Assembly (NCBI RefSeq): GCF_000220705.2 | Contig: NZ_CP023202.1 | Location: 5,610,501 to 5,674,500, forward strand | Length of the DNA stretch: 64,000 nt | Origin: Streptomyces xinghaiensis S187 | GTDB taxonomy: Bacteria > Actinomycetota > Actinomycetes > Streptomycetales > Streptomycetaceae | Direction of reading: 5' to 3' | In this document: positions 25,354 through 33,549 of the stretch, piece after piece | How positions within the stretch are numbered: the first letter of the stretch is position 1 | How the letters are laid out: every line of letters begins with the position of its first letter | Notes under the pieces: generated by a model | What the model was told of the DNA's origin: nothing | Databases searched by the model: none | The model's input: the letters and a program-made list of their open reading frames with translations, nothing else | Made by a program: the position numbers and the translations under genes

Positions 25354-26627
25354 GCGGGCTGCTCCTGTCGTACGGAAGCGGGTGCGGCGCCGGCCGCGCC
25401 GGTGGCTCCGGTGGCTGCGGCGCCGCCCGCGAACCGCAGCGGCGAGAAGGCCCGGGCCTCCTCCGGCAGCGCGCCGGTGGCCAGCGCCTCGGCCATCGCG
25501 TCCCCGGTGACCGGCGTGAGGAGAACACCGTTGCGGTGGTGGCCCGTCGCCAGATGCAGGCCGGGCAGCGCGGACGGGCCGAGCAGCGGGGCGTTGTCGG
25601 GCGAGCAGGGACGCAGGCCCGCGCGGGTCTCGGTGAGCGGCAGTTCGGTCAGACCGGGCACCAGCTCATGGGCGTCGCGCAGGAGTTCGTACACCCCGCC
25701 CGCGGTGACGGTGGTGTCCCAGCCGAGTTCCTCACTGGTCGCACCAATCACCAGTTCGCCGTTCTCGCGCGGCACCAGGTAGACCTGTCCGCCGCGCACC
25801 ACGGCCCGTACCGTGCGGGAGAGGAAGGGCGCGTACCGCTCGGGCACCCGCAGCCGCAGCACCTGCCCCTTGACCGGCCGCACCGGTGGCAGCACCTCCT
25901 CCGGAATCCCCGGAAGCCGCCCGCTCATGCTCCCGGCGGCCAGCACGGTCAGCCCCGCCGCGACCCCGGTGCCGTCGTCCAGGACGGCGCCGGTCGCGCG
26001 GTCCGCCGAGACGGACAGCCGCCCGGCGCGCTGCCGGTGGAAGACGACGCCCGCGCGTTCACAGGCGCGCACCAGGGCGGTCGCCAGCCGGCGCGGATCG
26101 CACTGGTGATCGCCGTCCACCCGCAGACCGCCGCGCACCCCCGGCGCCAGCATGGGTTCCAGACGCCGGCACTCACGGCCCGTCAGCCACTGCGCGTCCA
26201 GTCCGGACGCCAGTTGCAGGGCGTGCAGTTCGCGCAGATGGGCGCGGTCGTCGGCGTCCAGGGCGACCGCGAGGGTGCCGCAGGCCCGGTAACCGATGTC
26301 CTGGCCGCTCGCCTCCTCCAGTTCGGCCGCGAACGCCGGATAGCGCGCGGCGGAGGCCAGGTTGAGACCCAGCAGCGTCTGCTCGCCGTAGTGGAGTTCG
26401 GAGACGGCGGCCAGCATCCCGGCGGCCACCTGCGCGGCACCGCCGCCCGGCGCGGGATCGGCGACCGCGGTGTCCAGGCCGCGCTGGGCCGCGCGCCAGG
26501 CGGTGACCAGGCCGATGATGCCGCCCCCGACGACCAGTACGTCATGGCTGTGCCGGGCGGCTCCGCGCCCGCCTCCGCCCGCGTGCCCCTCGGCGTCGCT
26601 GTGCGCGTTCCCCGGTGATGTGTGCAT
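25350..26627 (-). CDS. thiO: glycine oxidase ThiO
   Basis: A 425-residue FAD-dependent amine oxidase of the DAO family, which oxidises glycine to the imine used by ThiG. The FAD dinucleotide loop is VVGGGIIGLVTAWRAA. Other markers are the GATSEELGWDT strand, GLRPCSPDNAPLLG and the C-terminal LHLATGHHRNGVLLTP motif. The N-terminal ~28 residues (His/Gly-rich) and the C-terminal Ala-rich tail are extra. The ATG at 26627 has GGAGGAG upstream that overlaps the 3' edge of the TPP riboswitch, which suggests control of translation initiation. It begins the operon thiO-thiS-thiG. Confidence 0.94.
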   Translation of the reverse strand: MHTSPGNAHSDAEGHAGGGGRGAARHSHDVLVVGGGIIGLVTAWRAAQRGLDTAVADPAPGGGAAQVAAGMLAAVSELHYGEQTLLGLNLASAARYPAFAAELEEASGQDIGYRACGTLAVALDADDRAHLRELHALQLASGLDAQWLTGRECRRLEPMLAPGVRGGLRVDGDHQCDPRRLATALVRACERAGVVFHRQRAGRLSVSADRATGAVLDDGTGVAAGLTVLAAGSMSGRLPGIPEEVLPPVRPVKGQVLRLRVPERYAPFLSRTVRAVVRGGQVYLVPRENGELVIGATSEELGWDTTVTAGGVYELLRDAHELVPGLTELPLTETRAGLRPCSPDNAPLLGPSALPGLHLATGHHRNGVLLTPVTGDAMAEALATGALPEEARAFSPLRFAGGAAATGATGAAGAAPASVRQEQPA

Positions 26628-26640
26628 GGGCGTCCAGCTC

Positions 26641-26733
26641 CTCCCTTCGCCGGCATGACCCGGATCAGGTTCCTACGGTCGGAGGCGGTCCGGCCTCCCT
26701 CTCAGCCCGGTCCTCCGGGCTCCCGCGAGTGCT
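26641..26733 (-). ncRNA. TPP (THI-box) riboswitch
   Basis: On the minus strand the conserved parts occur in order: CTCGCGGGAGCCC, GGGCTGAGAGGG with the invariant CUGAGA (26697-26708), ACCTGATCC (26662-26670) and GGGTCATGCCGGCGAAGGGAG (26641-26661). A GGCCGGACCGCCTCCG arm lies between the two ligand-binding halves. The 3' P1 strand runs into the thiO ribosome binding site (GGAGGAG), so thiamine pyrophosphate binding should hide the site and shut the thiO-thiS-thiG operon. Confidence 0.95.
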
Positions 26734-26869
26734 TGTGCCCGCCACCCTAACGCCACCGCGCCGACCGCTGTAAGGCCCGGCCGGCCGGAGGCCCGCCGCC
26801 CGACCGGGTGCGGGACCCGTCCGCGGCCCGGCGGCCGGGGACCGCCCGCGGTGTCCGCCCGGGCGGTCC

Positions 26870-26875
26870 TAGAGT
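26870..26875 (+). promoter_or_regulatory. -10 element, leaderless-type start of FAD reductase
   Basis: TAGAGT lies 6 nt before the GTG at 26882; there is no Shine-Dalgarno. Confidence 0.5.
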
Positions 26876-26881
26876 GAACGC

Positions 26882-28165
26882 GTGAGCGAGGACAGGCGGA
26901 CAGCAGAGCGAGTCGTGATCGTCGGCGCGGGCATGGCGGGGGCGCGGACCGCGGTCGCGCTCCGCGAGGAGGGCTGGCCGGGCGCCATCACCCTGCTCGG
27001 CGCCGAGAGCCACCCGCCGTACGACCGGCCGCCGTTGTCGAAGGCGGTGCTCCAGGGCGGGCCCGGCGGGGACGGATCGGCCGGCACCGAGGCGGGCGCG
27101 TCCGCCGGTGCGGCCACCGGGCCGGCCGGAGCCACGTCCCTCGGCATCGACTTCGCCGCCCTGGACGTCGAACTCGTGCTCGGCCACCCGGCGAACGCGC
27201 TCCGCGCCGCCGACCGGCTGGTCGTCGCCGGGGACACCGTCCTCCCGTACGACCACCTCGTCATCGCCACCGGCGCCGATCCCGTCGGCCTCCCCGGTAG
27301 CGAGACCTCGCCCGGTGTGCACGTGCTGCGCACCCTCGACGACGCCGAACGGCTGCGCCCGGTGCTCGCCGCCGGCCGCGGGATCGTCATCGTCGGCGCG
27401 GGCTGGATCGGCGCCGAGCTCACCACCGCCGCACGCGAGGCCGGCTGCCCCGTCACCGTCGTCGAGGCCACCGGCCGCCCGCTGGCCGACGCCCTCCCGG
27501 CCGAGGTCACCGCACCCATGGCGGGCTGGTACGAGGAGGCGGGCGCCCGCCTCCTCACCGGCACCCGCGTCGCCGCCGTCGAGTCCGGCGGCGTCCTCCT
27601 CGGGGACGGCAGCCGGCTCCGCGCGGACGCCGTCGTCGTCGGCATCGGCGCCCGGCCCGCCACCGGCTGGCTGGCGGGCTCCGGTGTCGAGCTCGGCGCG
27701 GACGGCTCCGTACGGGCCGACGAACGGCTCGGCACCTCCCTGCCGGACGTCTACGCGGTCGGCGACTGCGCGTCCTTCCCCTCCGCCCGCTACGGCGAGC
27801 GGCTGCTGATCCACCACTGGGACAACGCCTTCCGGGGACCGGTCACCGTGGCCGCGCGCATCGCGCGCCGCGCCGAGGAGACCCCCGTGTACGACCCGGT
27901 GCCGTACTTCTGGTCGGAGCAGTTCGGCCGCTTCCTCCAGTACGCCGGCCACCACTCCGGCGGCGAGCGCCTGCTGTGGCGCGGTGACCCGGCGGGCACC
28001 TCCTGGTCGGTGTGCTGGCTGCGGGACGGGGTGCTGACGGCCCTGCTCGCCGTGGGCCGGCCGCGCGACCTCGCGCAGGGCCGCCGGCTGATCGAGCGGG
28101 CGGCGCGGCTCGACCCGGAGCGGGCCGCCGACCCGTCCGTGCCGCTGAAGTCGGCCGCCGTCTGA
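26882..28165 (+). CDS. FAD-dependent ferredoxin-reductase-like oxidoreductase
   Basis: A 427-residue pyridine-nucleotide/FAD oxidoreductase of the rhodocoxin/ferredoxin reductase type. FAD loop VIVGAGMAGARTAVAL near residue 12; ESHPPYDRPPLSK segment; NAD(P) loop IVIVGAGWIGAELTTAA around residue 160; second FAD motif DVYAVGDCASFP; and the C-terminal PYFWSEQFGRFLQYAGHHSG region. It transfers electrons from NAD(P)H to a small ferredoxin or similar carrier. A Gly/Ala-rich insertion (about residues 60-82) interrupts the usual spacing after the first FAD motif. It is divergent from thiO and is not obviously part of thiamine synthesis. The partner is unknown; no ferredoxin gene is adjacent. Confidence 0.9.
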   Translation: MSEDRRTAERVVIVGAGMAGARTAVALREEGWPGAITLLGAESHPPYDRPPLSKAVLQGGPGGDGSAGTEAGASAGAATGPAGATSLGIDFAALDVELVLGHPANALRAADRLVVAGDTVLPYDHLVIATGADPVGLPGSETSPGVHVLRTLDDAERLRPVLAAGRGIVIVGAGWIGAELTTAAREAGCPVTVVEATGRPLADALPAEVTAPMAGWYEEAGARLLTGTRVAAVESGGVLLGDGSRLRADAVVVGIGARPATGWLAGSGVELGADGSVRADERLGTSLPDVYAVGDCASFPSARYGERLLIHHWDNAFRGPVTVAARIARRAEETPVYDPVPYFWSEQFGRFLQYAGHHSGGERLLWRGDPAGTSWSVCWLRDGVLTALLAVGRPRDLAQGRRLIERAARLDPERAADPSVPLKSAAV

Positions 28166-28231
28166 GCGGGTGTGCGCCCGCCCGGCGGTGCCGCGCTTCC
28201 GGCTGTCGGTCCCGGATGGCACGCTTGACCT

Positions 28232-28597
28232 GTGACCGAGATTGACACGAAGACCGAAGCGCTCGTCTCCGACTGGCTCACCCTTCCCGACGTCGCCGAA
28301 CGCCTGGGCGTGGAGGTGACCCGCGTCCGGCAGCTGGTCAGGGAGGGCCAGCTGATCGCGGTGCGCCGTGGCGAGAACCGCGTGCTCCAGGTGCCGGCCG
28401 CCTTCATCGGGAACGGCAAGGTGATCAAGGGCCTCGTCGGAACGCTGACGCTCCTGCGGGACGACGGCTTCACCGACGAGGAAATGCTGGAATGGCTCTT
28501 CACCCCGGATCCGAGCCTGCCCGGCACGCCGGCCCAGGCCCTCGGCGAGAACCGCGGCACGGAGGTGAAGCGCCGCGCCCAGGCGCTCGCCGTCTGA
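28232..28597 (+). CDS. Rv2175c-family DNA-binding protein
   Basis: A 121-residue protein like Mycobacterium tuberculosis Rv2175c, a winged helix-turn-helix DNA-binding protein phosphorylated by the Ser/Thr kinase PknL. The core is SDWLTLPDVAERLGVEVTRVRQLVREGQLIAVRRGENRVLQVP in which the DVAERLGV..VRQLV turn is the recognition element. The C-terminal part GTLTLLRDDGFTDEEMLEWLF is also conserved. The N-terminal MTEIDTKTEAL contains Thr residues comparable to the phosphorylated tail of Rv2175c. A PASTA kinase gene lies about 4.4 kb to the left, which may be its kinase. The GTG at 28232 lacks a clear ribosome binding site. Confidence 0.9.
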   Translation: MTEIDTKTEALVSDWLTLPDVAERLGVEVTRVRQLVREGQLIAVRRGENRVLQVPAAFIGNGKVIKGLVGTLTLLRDDGFTDEEMLEWLFTPDPSLPGTPAQALGENRGTEVKRRAQALAV

Positions 28598-28615
28598 CCG
28601 GACCCGGTGCCGGCC

Positions 28616-28638
28616 CGGCCCGGAAACGGTCCGGGCCG
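28616..28638 (+). terminator. short terminator hairpin after Rv2175c-like gene
   Basis: Arms 28616-28624 and 28630-28638 form a 9-bp GC-rich stem with a 5-nt loop, 18 nt after the stop. Confidence 0.5.
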
Positions 28639-28766
28639 TCCCGTCGGCGCCCCGCCGCCCGGGACACCCGGCCGGTCCGCGCCCGGCGGCCCGCCGGAAC
28701 CACGCCGTCCGTGTCCCGGGTACACACCGGCACGCCCGCATCACGTCACGCCTGAACAACCGCAAC

Positions 28767-28802
28767 GGTGTACGGGCCCGGAGCACCCCGGGCCCGTACA
28801 CC
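28767..28802 (+). terminator. 15-bp perfect hairpin just upstream of thiE
   Basis: GGTGTACGGGCCCGG (28767-28781), a 6-nt loop and the exact complement (28788-28802). It ends 19 nt before the thiE start codon, with the thiE ribosome binding site immediately after. It could be a second terminator for the upstream gene or a leader hairpin that governs thiE. No TPP riboswitch motif is present here. Confidence 0.65.
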
Positions 28803-28821
28803 GACGAAACGGGGGACCGCC

Positions 28822-29490
28822 ATGGCCCGCGCCCGCACCCACGCCGAAGCCGCCGCACAGCTCGCCGGCGCCCGGCTCTATCTGTGCACCGACGCCCGCA
28901 CCCGCCAGGGCGACCTGCCCGCCTTCCTCGACGAGGTGCTCTCCTCCGGTGTGGACATCGTGCAGCTGCGCGACAAGGGCATCGAGGCCCGCGAGGAGCT
29001 GGCGCACCTGGAGGTCATGGCCGACGCCTGCCGCCGCCACGGCAAGCTGCTCGCCGTCAACGACCGCGCCGACATCGCCCACGCGGCGGGTGCCGACATC
29101 CTCCACCTCGGCCAGGAGGACCTGCCCGTCCCGGCAGCCCGTGCCGTCCTCGGCGACGGCCCGCTGATCGGCCGGTCCACCCACTCCGGGGCCCAGGCCG
29201 CCGCGGCGGCCTCCGAGCCGGGCGCCGACTACTTCTGCACCGGCCCCTGCTGGCCCACCCCCACCAAGCCCGGACGGCCCGCCCCCGGTCTGGACCTGGT
29301 CCGTTCCACCGCGGCCCTCGGCACCGGGCGCCCGTGGTTCGCCATCGGCGGGATCGACGCGGGCAATCTGGAGCAGGTGCTCGACGCCGGAGCCCGGCGG
29401 GTCGTGGTGGTCCGTGCCCTCACGGAGGCCGCCGACCCGGCCGCGGCCACCGCCGACCTCGCCCGGAGGCTCCGCGAACGCCCGCTCTGA
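28822..29490 (+). CDS. thiE: thiamine-phosphate synthase
   Basis: A 222-residue TIM-barrel enzyme that joins hydroxymethylpyrimidine diphosphate and thiazole phosphate to give thiamine phosphate. Signature segments: [80 protein letters not shown] and [28 protein letters not shown]. The ATG at 28822 follows GGGGGA. A longer open frame from 28768 is rejected because it would start inside the hairpin. It is separated from the thiO-thiS-thiG operon by two unrelated genes and is on the opposite strand, without a recognisable riboswitch of its own. Confidence 0.95.
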   Translation: MARARTHAEAAAQLAGARLYLCTDARTRQGDLPAFLDEVLSSGVDIVQLRDKGIEAREELAHLEVMADACRRHGKLLAVNDRADIAHAAGADILHLGQEDLPVPAARAVLGDGPLIGRSTHSGAQAAAAASEPGADYFCTGPCWPTPTKPGRPAPGLDLVRSTAALGTGRPWFAIGGIDAGNLEQVLDAGARRVVVVRALTEAADPAAATADLARRLRERPL

Positions 29491-29601
29491 CCCGCGGCCG
29501 GCTCCGGCGCGACGGGCCGTGGCGGGCCGGGCGGCCCCGTGCCGCGCGGCGGTCCCCTGTCCGCCTGCTGGACAGTGCTGGGGACGGGGTGCGCCGGTGG
29601 T

Positions 29602-29607
29602 TAACCT
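29602..29607 (+). promoter_or_regulatory. -10 element, leaderless-type start of metF
   Basis: TAACCT lies 6 nt before the metF ATG at 29614; there is no ribosome binding site. Confidence 0.45.
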
Positions 29608-29613
29608 GCCGGT

Positions 29614-30534
29614 ATGGCCCTTGGAATCCCCTCCACCCGGACGGACCACGCCCGTACCGTGCGCGACCTCCTCGCGTCCGGCGCGCAGTCGTATTCGTTC
29701 GAGTTCGCCGCCCCGAAGACGGAGAAGGGCGAGCGGACGCTGTGGAACGCCATCCGGCGGATCGAGGCCGTCGCCCCCACCTTCGTCTCCGTGACCTATG
29801 GCGCGGGCGGCTCCTCCCGGGACGGCACCGTGCGCGCCACGGAGCGGATCGCCACCGAGACCACGCTCACCCCCGTGGCCCACCTCACCGCGGTGAACCA
29901 CTCCGTCGCCGAACTGCGCAACGTCATCGGCAGCTACGCCGGAGCCGGTATCCGGAACATGCTCGCGCTCCGCGGCGACCCGCCCGGTGACCCGATGGGC
30001 GAGTGGGTCCCGCACCCCCAGGGCGTCCGGTACGCCGCCGACCTCGTACGGCTGATCAAGGAGTCCGGCGACTTCTGCGTGGGCGTCGCGGCCTTCCCCG
30101 AGATGCACCCGCGCTCCCCGGACTGGGAGAGCGACATACGGCACTTCGTCGACAAGTGCCGGGCCGGCGCCGACTTCGCCATCACCCAGATGTTCTTCTA
30201 CCCGGAGGACTACCTGCGCCTGCGGGACCGGGTGGCGGCGGCGGGCTGCGAGACCCCGATCATCCCGGAGATCATGCCGGTCACCAACGTCCGTCAGATC
30301 GAGAGATTCGCCCAGCTCAGCAACGCGGCCTTCCCCCCGGAGCTGGCCGAGCGGATCCTCGCGGTCAAAGACGACCCGGCCGCTGTACGCTCCATGGGGA
30401 TCGAATACGCCACGGAGCTGTGCGCGCGGTTGATGGGAGAGGGCATCCCGGGGTTGCACTTCATCACCCTGAACCACTCGACGGCGACGCTGGAGATCTA
30501 CGAGAATCTGGGGCTGCACCAGCGGCCCCGATGA
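29614..30534 (+). CDS. metF: methylenetetrahydrofolate reductase
   Basis: A 306-residue FAD TIM-barrel enzyme that reduces 5,10-methylene-THF to 5-methyl-THF for methionine synthesis. Conserved blocks: [18 protein letters not shown] with the catalytic Glu, [90 protein letters not shown] and the C-terminal [17 protein letters not shown]. Full length. No riboswitch motif is seen upstream; a leaderless-type -10 box is present. The downstream membrane-protein gene starts 30 nt after the stop and may be cotranscribed. Confidence 0.96.
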   Translation: MALGIPSTRTDHARTVRDLLASGAQSYSFEFAAPKTEKGERTLWNAIRRIEAVAPTFVSVTYGAGGSSRDGTVRATERIATETTLTPVAHLTAVNHSVAELRNVIGSYAGAGIRNMLALRGDPPGDPMGEWVPHPQGVRYAADLVRLIKESGDFCVGVAAFPEMHPRSPDWESDIRHFVDKCRAGADFAITQMFFYPEDYLRLRDRVAAAGCETPIIPEIMPVTNVRQIERFAQLSNAAFPPELAERILAVKDDPAAVRSMGIEYATELCARLMGEGIPGLHFITLNHSTATLEIYENLGLHQRPR

Positions 30535-30564
30535 CGGCCGAAAGCGGCGGAAGCGGGGCGGCAC

Positions 30565-31524
30565 ATGGGCTGGACAGTCCTCTACATCGCATTCGGGGTC
30601 GTCGCCCTCTGGCTGCTCGGTGAAGTGCTGCTGCAGTACAAGGCGCGGCTGCGCTGGCGGCTCCTCGCCTTCGCGGGCTTCTCCTGCGTGGTCGTCGGTG
30701 TCCTCCTGATCCCCTCCGTGGTGCTGATCGGCATCGGCGCGATGGCCTTCGCCGTCGGACAGACCTTCGTCACGCTCTCCTTCCGGCGCGGCTTCTCCAC
30801 CGGGTGGGCCATCGGCGGCAAACCGGGCGCGAGCAAGCGCCGCAAGGGCGACCCCGGGAACCGCGCGGAGCCCACGCTGGAGGTCTCGGACCTCGAAGCG
30901 CTGCCCGACGGCGGGGAGTTCCCGGACGACGGGGCGTTCCCCGACGACGGCGGGCGTCCCGAACGGGAGCCGGAACCCGCCGTCTACCGGCCGGAGCCGC
31001 TGCCCGACGACACCGGTGAGTACGGCGTGTACGGCGACACCCGGTACGGCGATCCCGGCCGCGACACCGGCCGCGGCGGCTACGGCGAGTACGCCGGCTA
31101 CGACGACGGCTACGGCACCTACGTGGGGACCGGCGCCGCCACGGGGCAGGCGGGCGGCCAGACCGGCTACGGCCAGGGCCAGGGCACGTACGACTACCAG
31201 ACGGCGCAGTACGGCGGTTACGCCGACCCGTACTCCGGCGCCGGTGACCAGGGCTACGGCCAGGGTTACGCCCCGGACGGCGGAGCGTACGGGGCGGCCG
31301 ACCCGTACGCGGGGGCGCCGTACCAGGCGGCGGACCCGTACGCCGCGGACCCGTACGCGCAGCCGTACTCCGAGACCCCGCCCGGCGGTGTCTGGGTGCC
31401 GCAGCAGCGCGACGGCGCGGGGCCCCTCCCGCCCGAGGAGGCCCCGGCGGACCAGACGCCCTACCCGTACCAGGCGCCCCCCGGCTACAACAGCGGCTTC
31501 GACGAGCAGCAGTACCGCTACTGA
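30565..31524 (+). CDS. membrane protein with long Tyr/Gly-rich repeat tail
   Basis: A 319-residue protein of unknown function. Residues 1-75 contain three predicted membrane helices (WTVLYIAFGVVALWLLGEV; LLAFAGFSCVVVGVLLIPSVV; IGIGAMAFAVGQTFVTL). A basic stretch (SKRRKGD) follows, then an acidic region with PDDG repeats. The last ~170 residues are a low-complexity tail dominated by Tyr, Gly, Asp, Ala and Gln, with repeated DPYA and GYGQG words, ending GFDEQQYRY. The tail should be cytoplasmic by the positive-inside rule and resembles phase-separating or scaffold-like sequences. The basic, acidic and Tyr-rich blocks are clear; any role is speculative. It converges on the phytoene-desaturase-like gene 14 nt away. 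Confidence 0.8.
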   Translation: MGWTVLYIAFGVVALWLLGEVLLQYKARLRWRLLAFAGFSCVVVGVLLIPSVVLIGIGAMAFAVGQTFVTLSFRRGFSTGWAIGGKPGASKRRKGDPGNRAEPTLEVSDLEALPDGGEFPDDGAFPDDGGRPEREPEPAVYRPEPLPDDTGEYGVYGDTRYGDPGRDTGRGGYGEYAGYDDGYGTYVGTGAATGQAGGQTGYGQGQGTYDYQTAQYGGYADPYSGAGDQGYGQGYAPDGGAYGAADPYAGAPYQAADPYAADPYAQPYSETPPGGVWVPQQRDGAGPLPPEEAPADQTPYPYQAPPGYNSGFDEQQYRY

Positions 31525-31538
31525 TCCGCCGGAGCCCG

Positions 31539-33092
31539 TTACTGTGAGCCGCGCCAGTCGTCGCCGTTCACGATCAGGCCCGTGACCAGCGCGCCCGACA
31601 TCCCGGTATGGGCGAGCCCGCCGCCGGGATGGGCCGAACCGCCCACCAGGTACAGCCCGTTCACACCGGCGTCGCGATTGGCCGCGCGCAGGAACGCCCC
31701 GCCTGCGCCCGCCAGCGCGGGGCCCGGCACCGCGCCCCCGGGCGCCCCCGTCTCGCGTTCCGTGTCGGCCGGTGTCCGGGTCTCCCGCCACAGCAGCCGG
31801 CTCTCCAGATCGAGCCCGGCCTTGCCGGCGGCGGCCAGGAGCGCGTCGGCGAGCCGTTCGGCGTGCCCTCCGGCGGTCCAGTCGAGGGTGCCCTCCGCCC
31901 CGGTCCCCCCGGGGGCGTGCGGCGGGACGGTCACCGAGAGCACCGCGGTCTCATGGCCGGCGTCCGGGAGCAGTGCGGGATCGCCGGGGCGGAGCACCGT
32001 CACGGTGGGGCGGTCGCAGAGGCTGCCGAAGTCCCCGTCCAGACCGGCCCGTTCGGTGGCCGGGTCGGCGGCGTGCAGCACCGTGCGGTGTGCCGTCCCC
32101 TCCGGGCGCGGGCCGCGCAGCGCCAGCAGCAGGCTGAACCGGCCGTGGCCGGGCGGGGCCGTGGCGGGTGGCGGGGAGGGCGGGGCGCCCGCTTCCGGGG
32201 GCAGCAGGCGGTCGTGGAGCAGCCGGGCGTCGACGCCGGAGACCACGGCCCCGGCCGCCACCCGTCCGCCGTCCCGCAGCTCCAGTCCGGCGGCCCGCCC
32301 GTTCTCGACGAGGACGCCCGTCACCTCGGCGCCGAAGGTGAACTCCACGCCCCGCGCGCGGCAGCGTTCGTACAGCGCCTCCGCCAGGGTCCGCAGGCCG
32401 CCCCGCACGTACCAGCTGCCGAAGGTGTGCTCCAGATACGGCAGTACGGCCGCGCTCGCGGGCACGGTCCGCGGGTCGAAGCCGTAGGCCAGGGCATGGC
32501 TCTCCAGGAGGGCGGCCAGCCGGGGATCGCGCAGCTCGCGCCGGGCGAGTTCGGCGAGGCTGCCGGGGGGTCGCGTCCTGCGCAGGCCCAGCAGCCTCCG
32601 CCCGGACGGGGCCGGGTGGGGATCGCGCTCCAGGCCCGTCCGGTCGCGCGGCAGCGGCTCCTCCAGCAGCGGTCGCCGGGTGGCCTCCCAGGTCTCCCGG
32701 GCCCGGCCCAGCAGCCCGCCCCAGCGTTCCCCGGCGCCCGCGCCGAGCGCCGCGTCGAGGGCCCGGATCACGCCGGCCCGGGAGGCGCCCGGCAGGGAGA
32801 GGTCCGTGCCGTCCGCGAAGAGATGCCGGCTCGCCGGATCGACCTGCTCCAGGGCGACGCACGACTCCAGGGGCTCCTTGCCGGTCTTGAGGAACAAGTC
32901 CCGGAAGACGGCGGGCAGATGGAGCAGCCCCGGTCCCGTGTCGAAGCCGAACCCGTCGCGCTCGAAGCGGCGGACGGCGCCGCCGTACGTCTCCGCGCGC
33001 TCGTACACCGCCACCCGGTGGCCCGCCACGGCCAGCCGGGCGGCGGCCGCCATCGCGCCCGTGCCGGCGCCGATCACCGCAATCCGTGCCAT
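31539..33092 (-). CDS. phytoene-desaturase-family FAD oxidoreductase
   Basis: A 517-residue FAD enzyme of the carotenoid-desaturase (CrtI)/polyprenyl oxidase group. N-terminal dinucleotide loop AVIGAGTGAMAAAARLAVAGHRVAVYERAETYGG, FDTGPGLLHLP, a central SWYVRGGLRTLAEAL block, and the C-terminal LYLVGGSAHPGGGLAHTGMSGALV motif that contacts FAD in this family. The ATG at 33092 gives the dinucleotide loop at residue 5 as expected; the frame is open far upstream but without family similarity. No other carotenoid gene (crtE, crtB) is near, so the substrate need not be phytoene. Confidence 0.88.
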   Translation of the reverse strand: MARIAVIGAGTGAMAAAARLAVAGHRVAVYERAETYGGAVRRFERDGFGFDTGPGLLHLPAVFRDLFLKTGKEPLESCVALEQVDPASRHLFADGTDLSLPGASRAGVIRALDAALGAGAGERWGGLLGRARETWEATRRPLLEEPLPRDRTGLERDPHPAPSGRRLLGLRRTRPPGSLAELARRELRDPRLAALLESHALAYGFDPRTVPASAAVLPYLEHTFGSWYVRGGLRTLAEALYERCRARGVEFTFGAEVTGVLVENGRAAGLELRDGGRVAAGAVVSGVDARLLHDRLLPPEAGAPPSPPPATAPPGHGRFSLLLALRGPRPEGTAHRTVLHAADPATERAGLDGDFGSLCDRPTVTVLRPGDPALLPDAGHETAVLSVTVPPHAPGGTGAEGTLDWTAGGHAERLADALLAAAGKAGLDLESRLLWRETRTPADTERETGAPGGAVPGPALAGAGGAFLRAANRDAGVNGLYLVGGSAHPGGGLAHTGMSGALVTGLIVNGDDWRGSQ

Positions 33093-33549
33093 GGGCGAGA
33101 CCTTAGCCGGGGGCGCCGACGGCCGTGCCGGTGCCCCGTTCGCCCGCCCGGCCGGGGCTTTCACCGGGGCCCTGGGAGTGCCGCCGTGGCCGCCCGTGAG
33201 TATGCGGCGCGCGGTCTGAGTACCCGTACCCAGACGGCGGATGAGTAGCCGCGCGGATGGGCCGGGCCGCCCGCGGACGGAAGAGTGGAGGCACGGAAGG
33301 GGAGCCCGCCGGCACCGCCGGCACGGGGCGGCGGAACGGCGCGGCACCCCGGGACGGCCCGGAGGAGCACCACGGGGGAGCTCGTCCGGGCGGCACGGGG
33401 GAAACCCCGGGTCACGGGGGGAAACCCCGGGCACGGGGGTACGGGGGAACGCTGTCCTGGCGGGGTACGACGGGGGATCGCACCACGCCAGGACAGCGCC
33501 TTTTCACGCGCTCACGCCGTGCCCGCGCCATCCCACCGTGCCCGCGCCC
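33093..33549. repeat. 457-bp non-coding region with tandem and inverted repeats
   Basis: No gene supported. Contents: (1) 33214-33235, an imperfect palindrome GTCTGAGTAC-CC-GTACCCAGAC. (2) 33394-33431, two ~19-bp tandem copies of CACGGGGGAAACCCCGGG, each able to fold on GGGG-AAA-CCCC, with a degenerate third. (3) 33450-33462 and 33486-33498, a perfect 13-bp inverted repeat CGCTGTCCTGGCG with a 23-nt loop, probably the terminator of the TetR operon. (4) copies of CCGTGCCCGCGC at 33517, 33536 and 33555, about 19 bp apart, the last inside the TetR coding end. Confidence 0.65.

Noticed and set aside
26882..28165. FAD reductase as part of the thiamine operon
   Set aside because: It is on the opposite strand with its own leaderless-type start and has no known thiamine role.
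28741..31791. 1016-codon open frame antisense to thiE, metF and the membrane protein
   Set aside because: Low-complexity translation, no recognisable domain, and conserved genes on the other strand.
31539..33092. Carotenoid biosynthesis cluster
   Set aside because: No phytoene synthase, GGPP synthase or cyclase gene nearby; only one desaturase-like protein.
33214..33235. Palindrome GTCTGAGTAC-CC-GTACCCAGAC as a specific operator
   Set aside because: One mismatch and no regulator or promoter evidence; kept only as a note in the intergenic entry.
33394..33436. CRISPR-like repeats
   Set aside because: Units are ~19 bp, immediately tandem with no unique spacers, and no cas genes are present.
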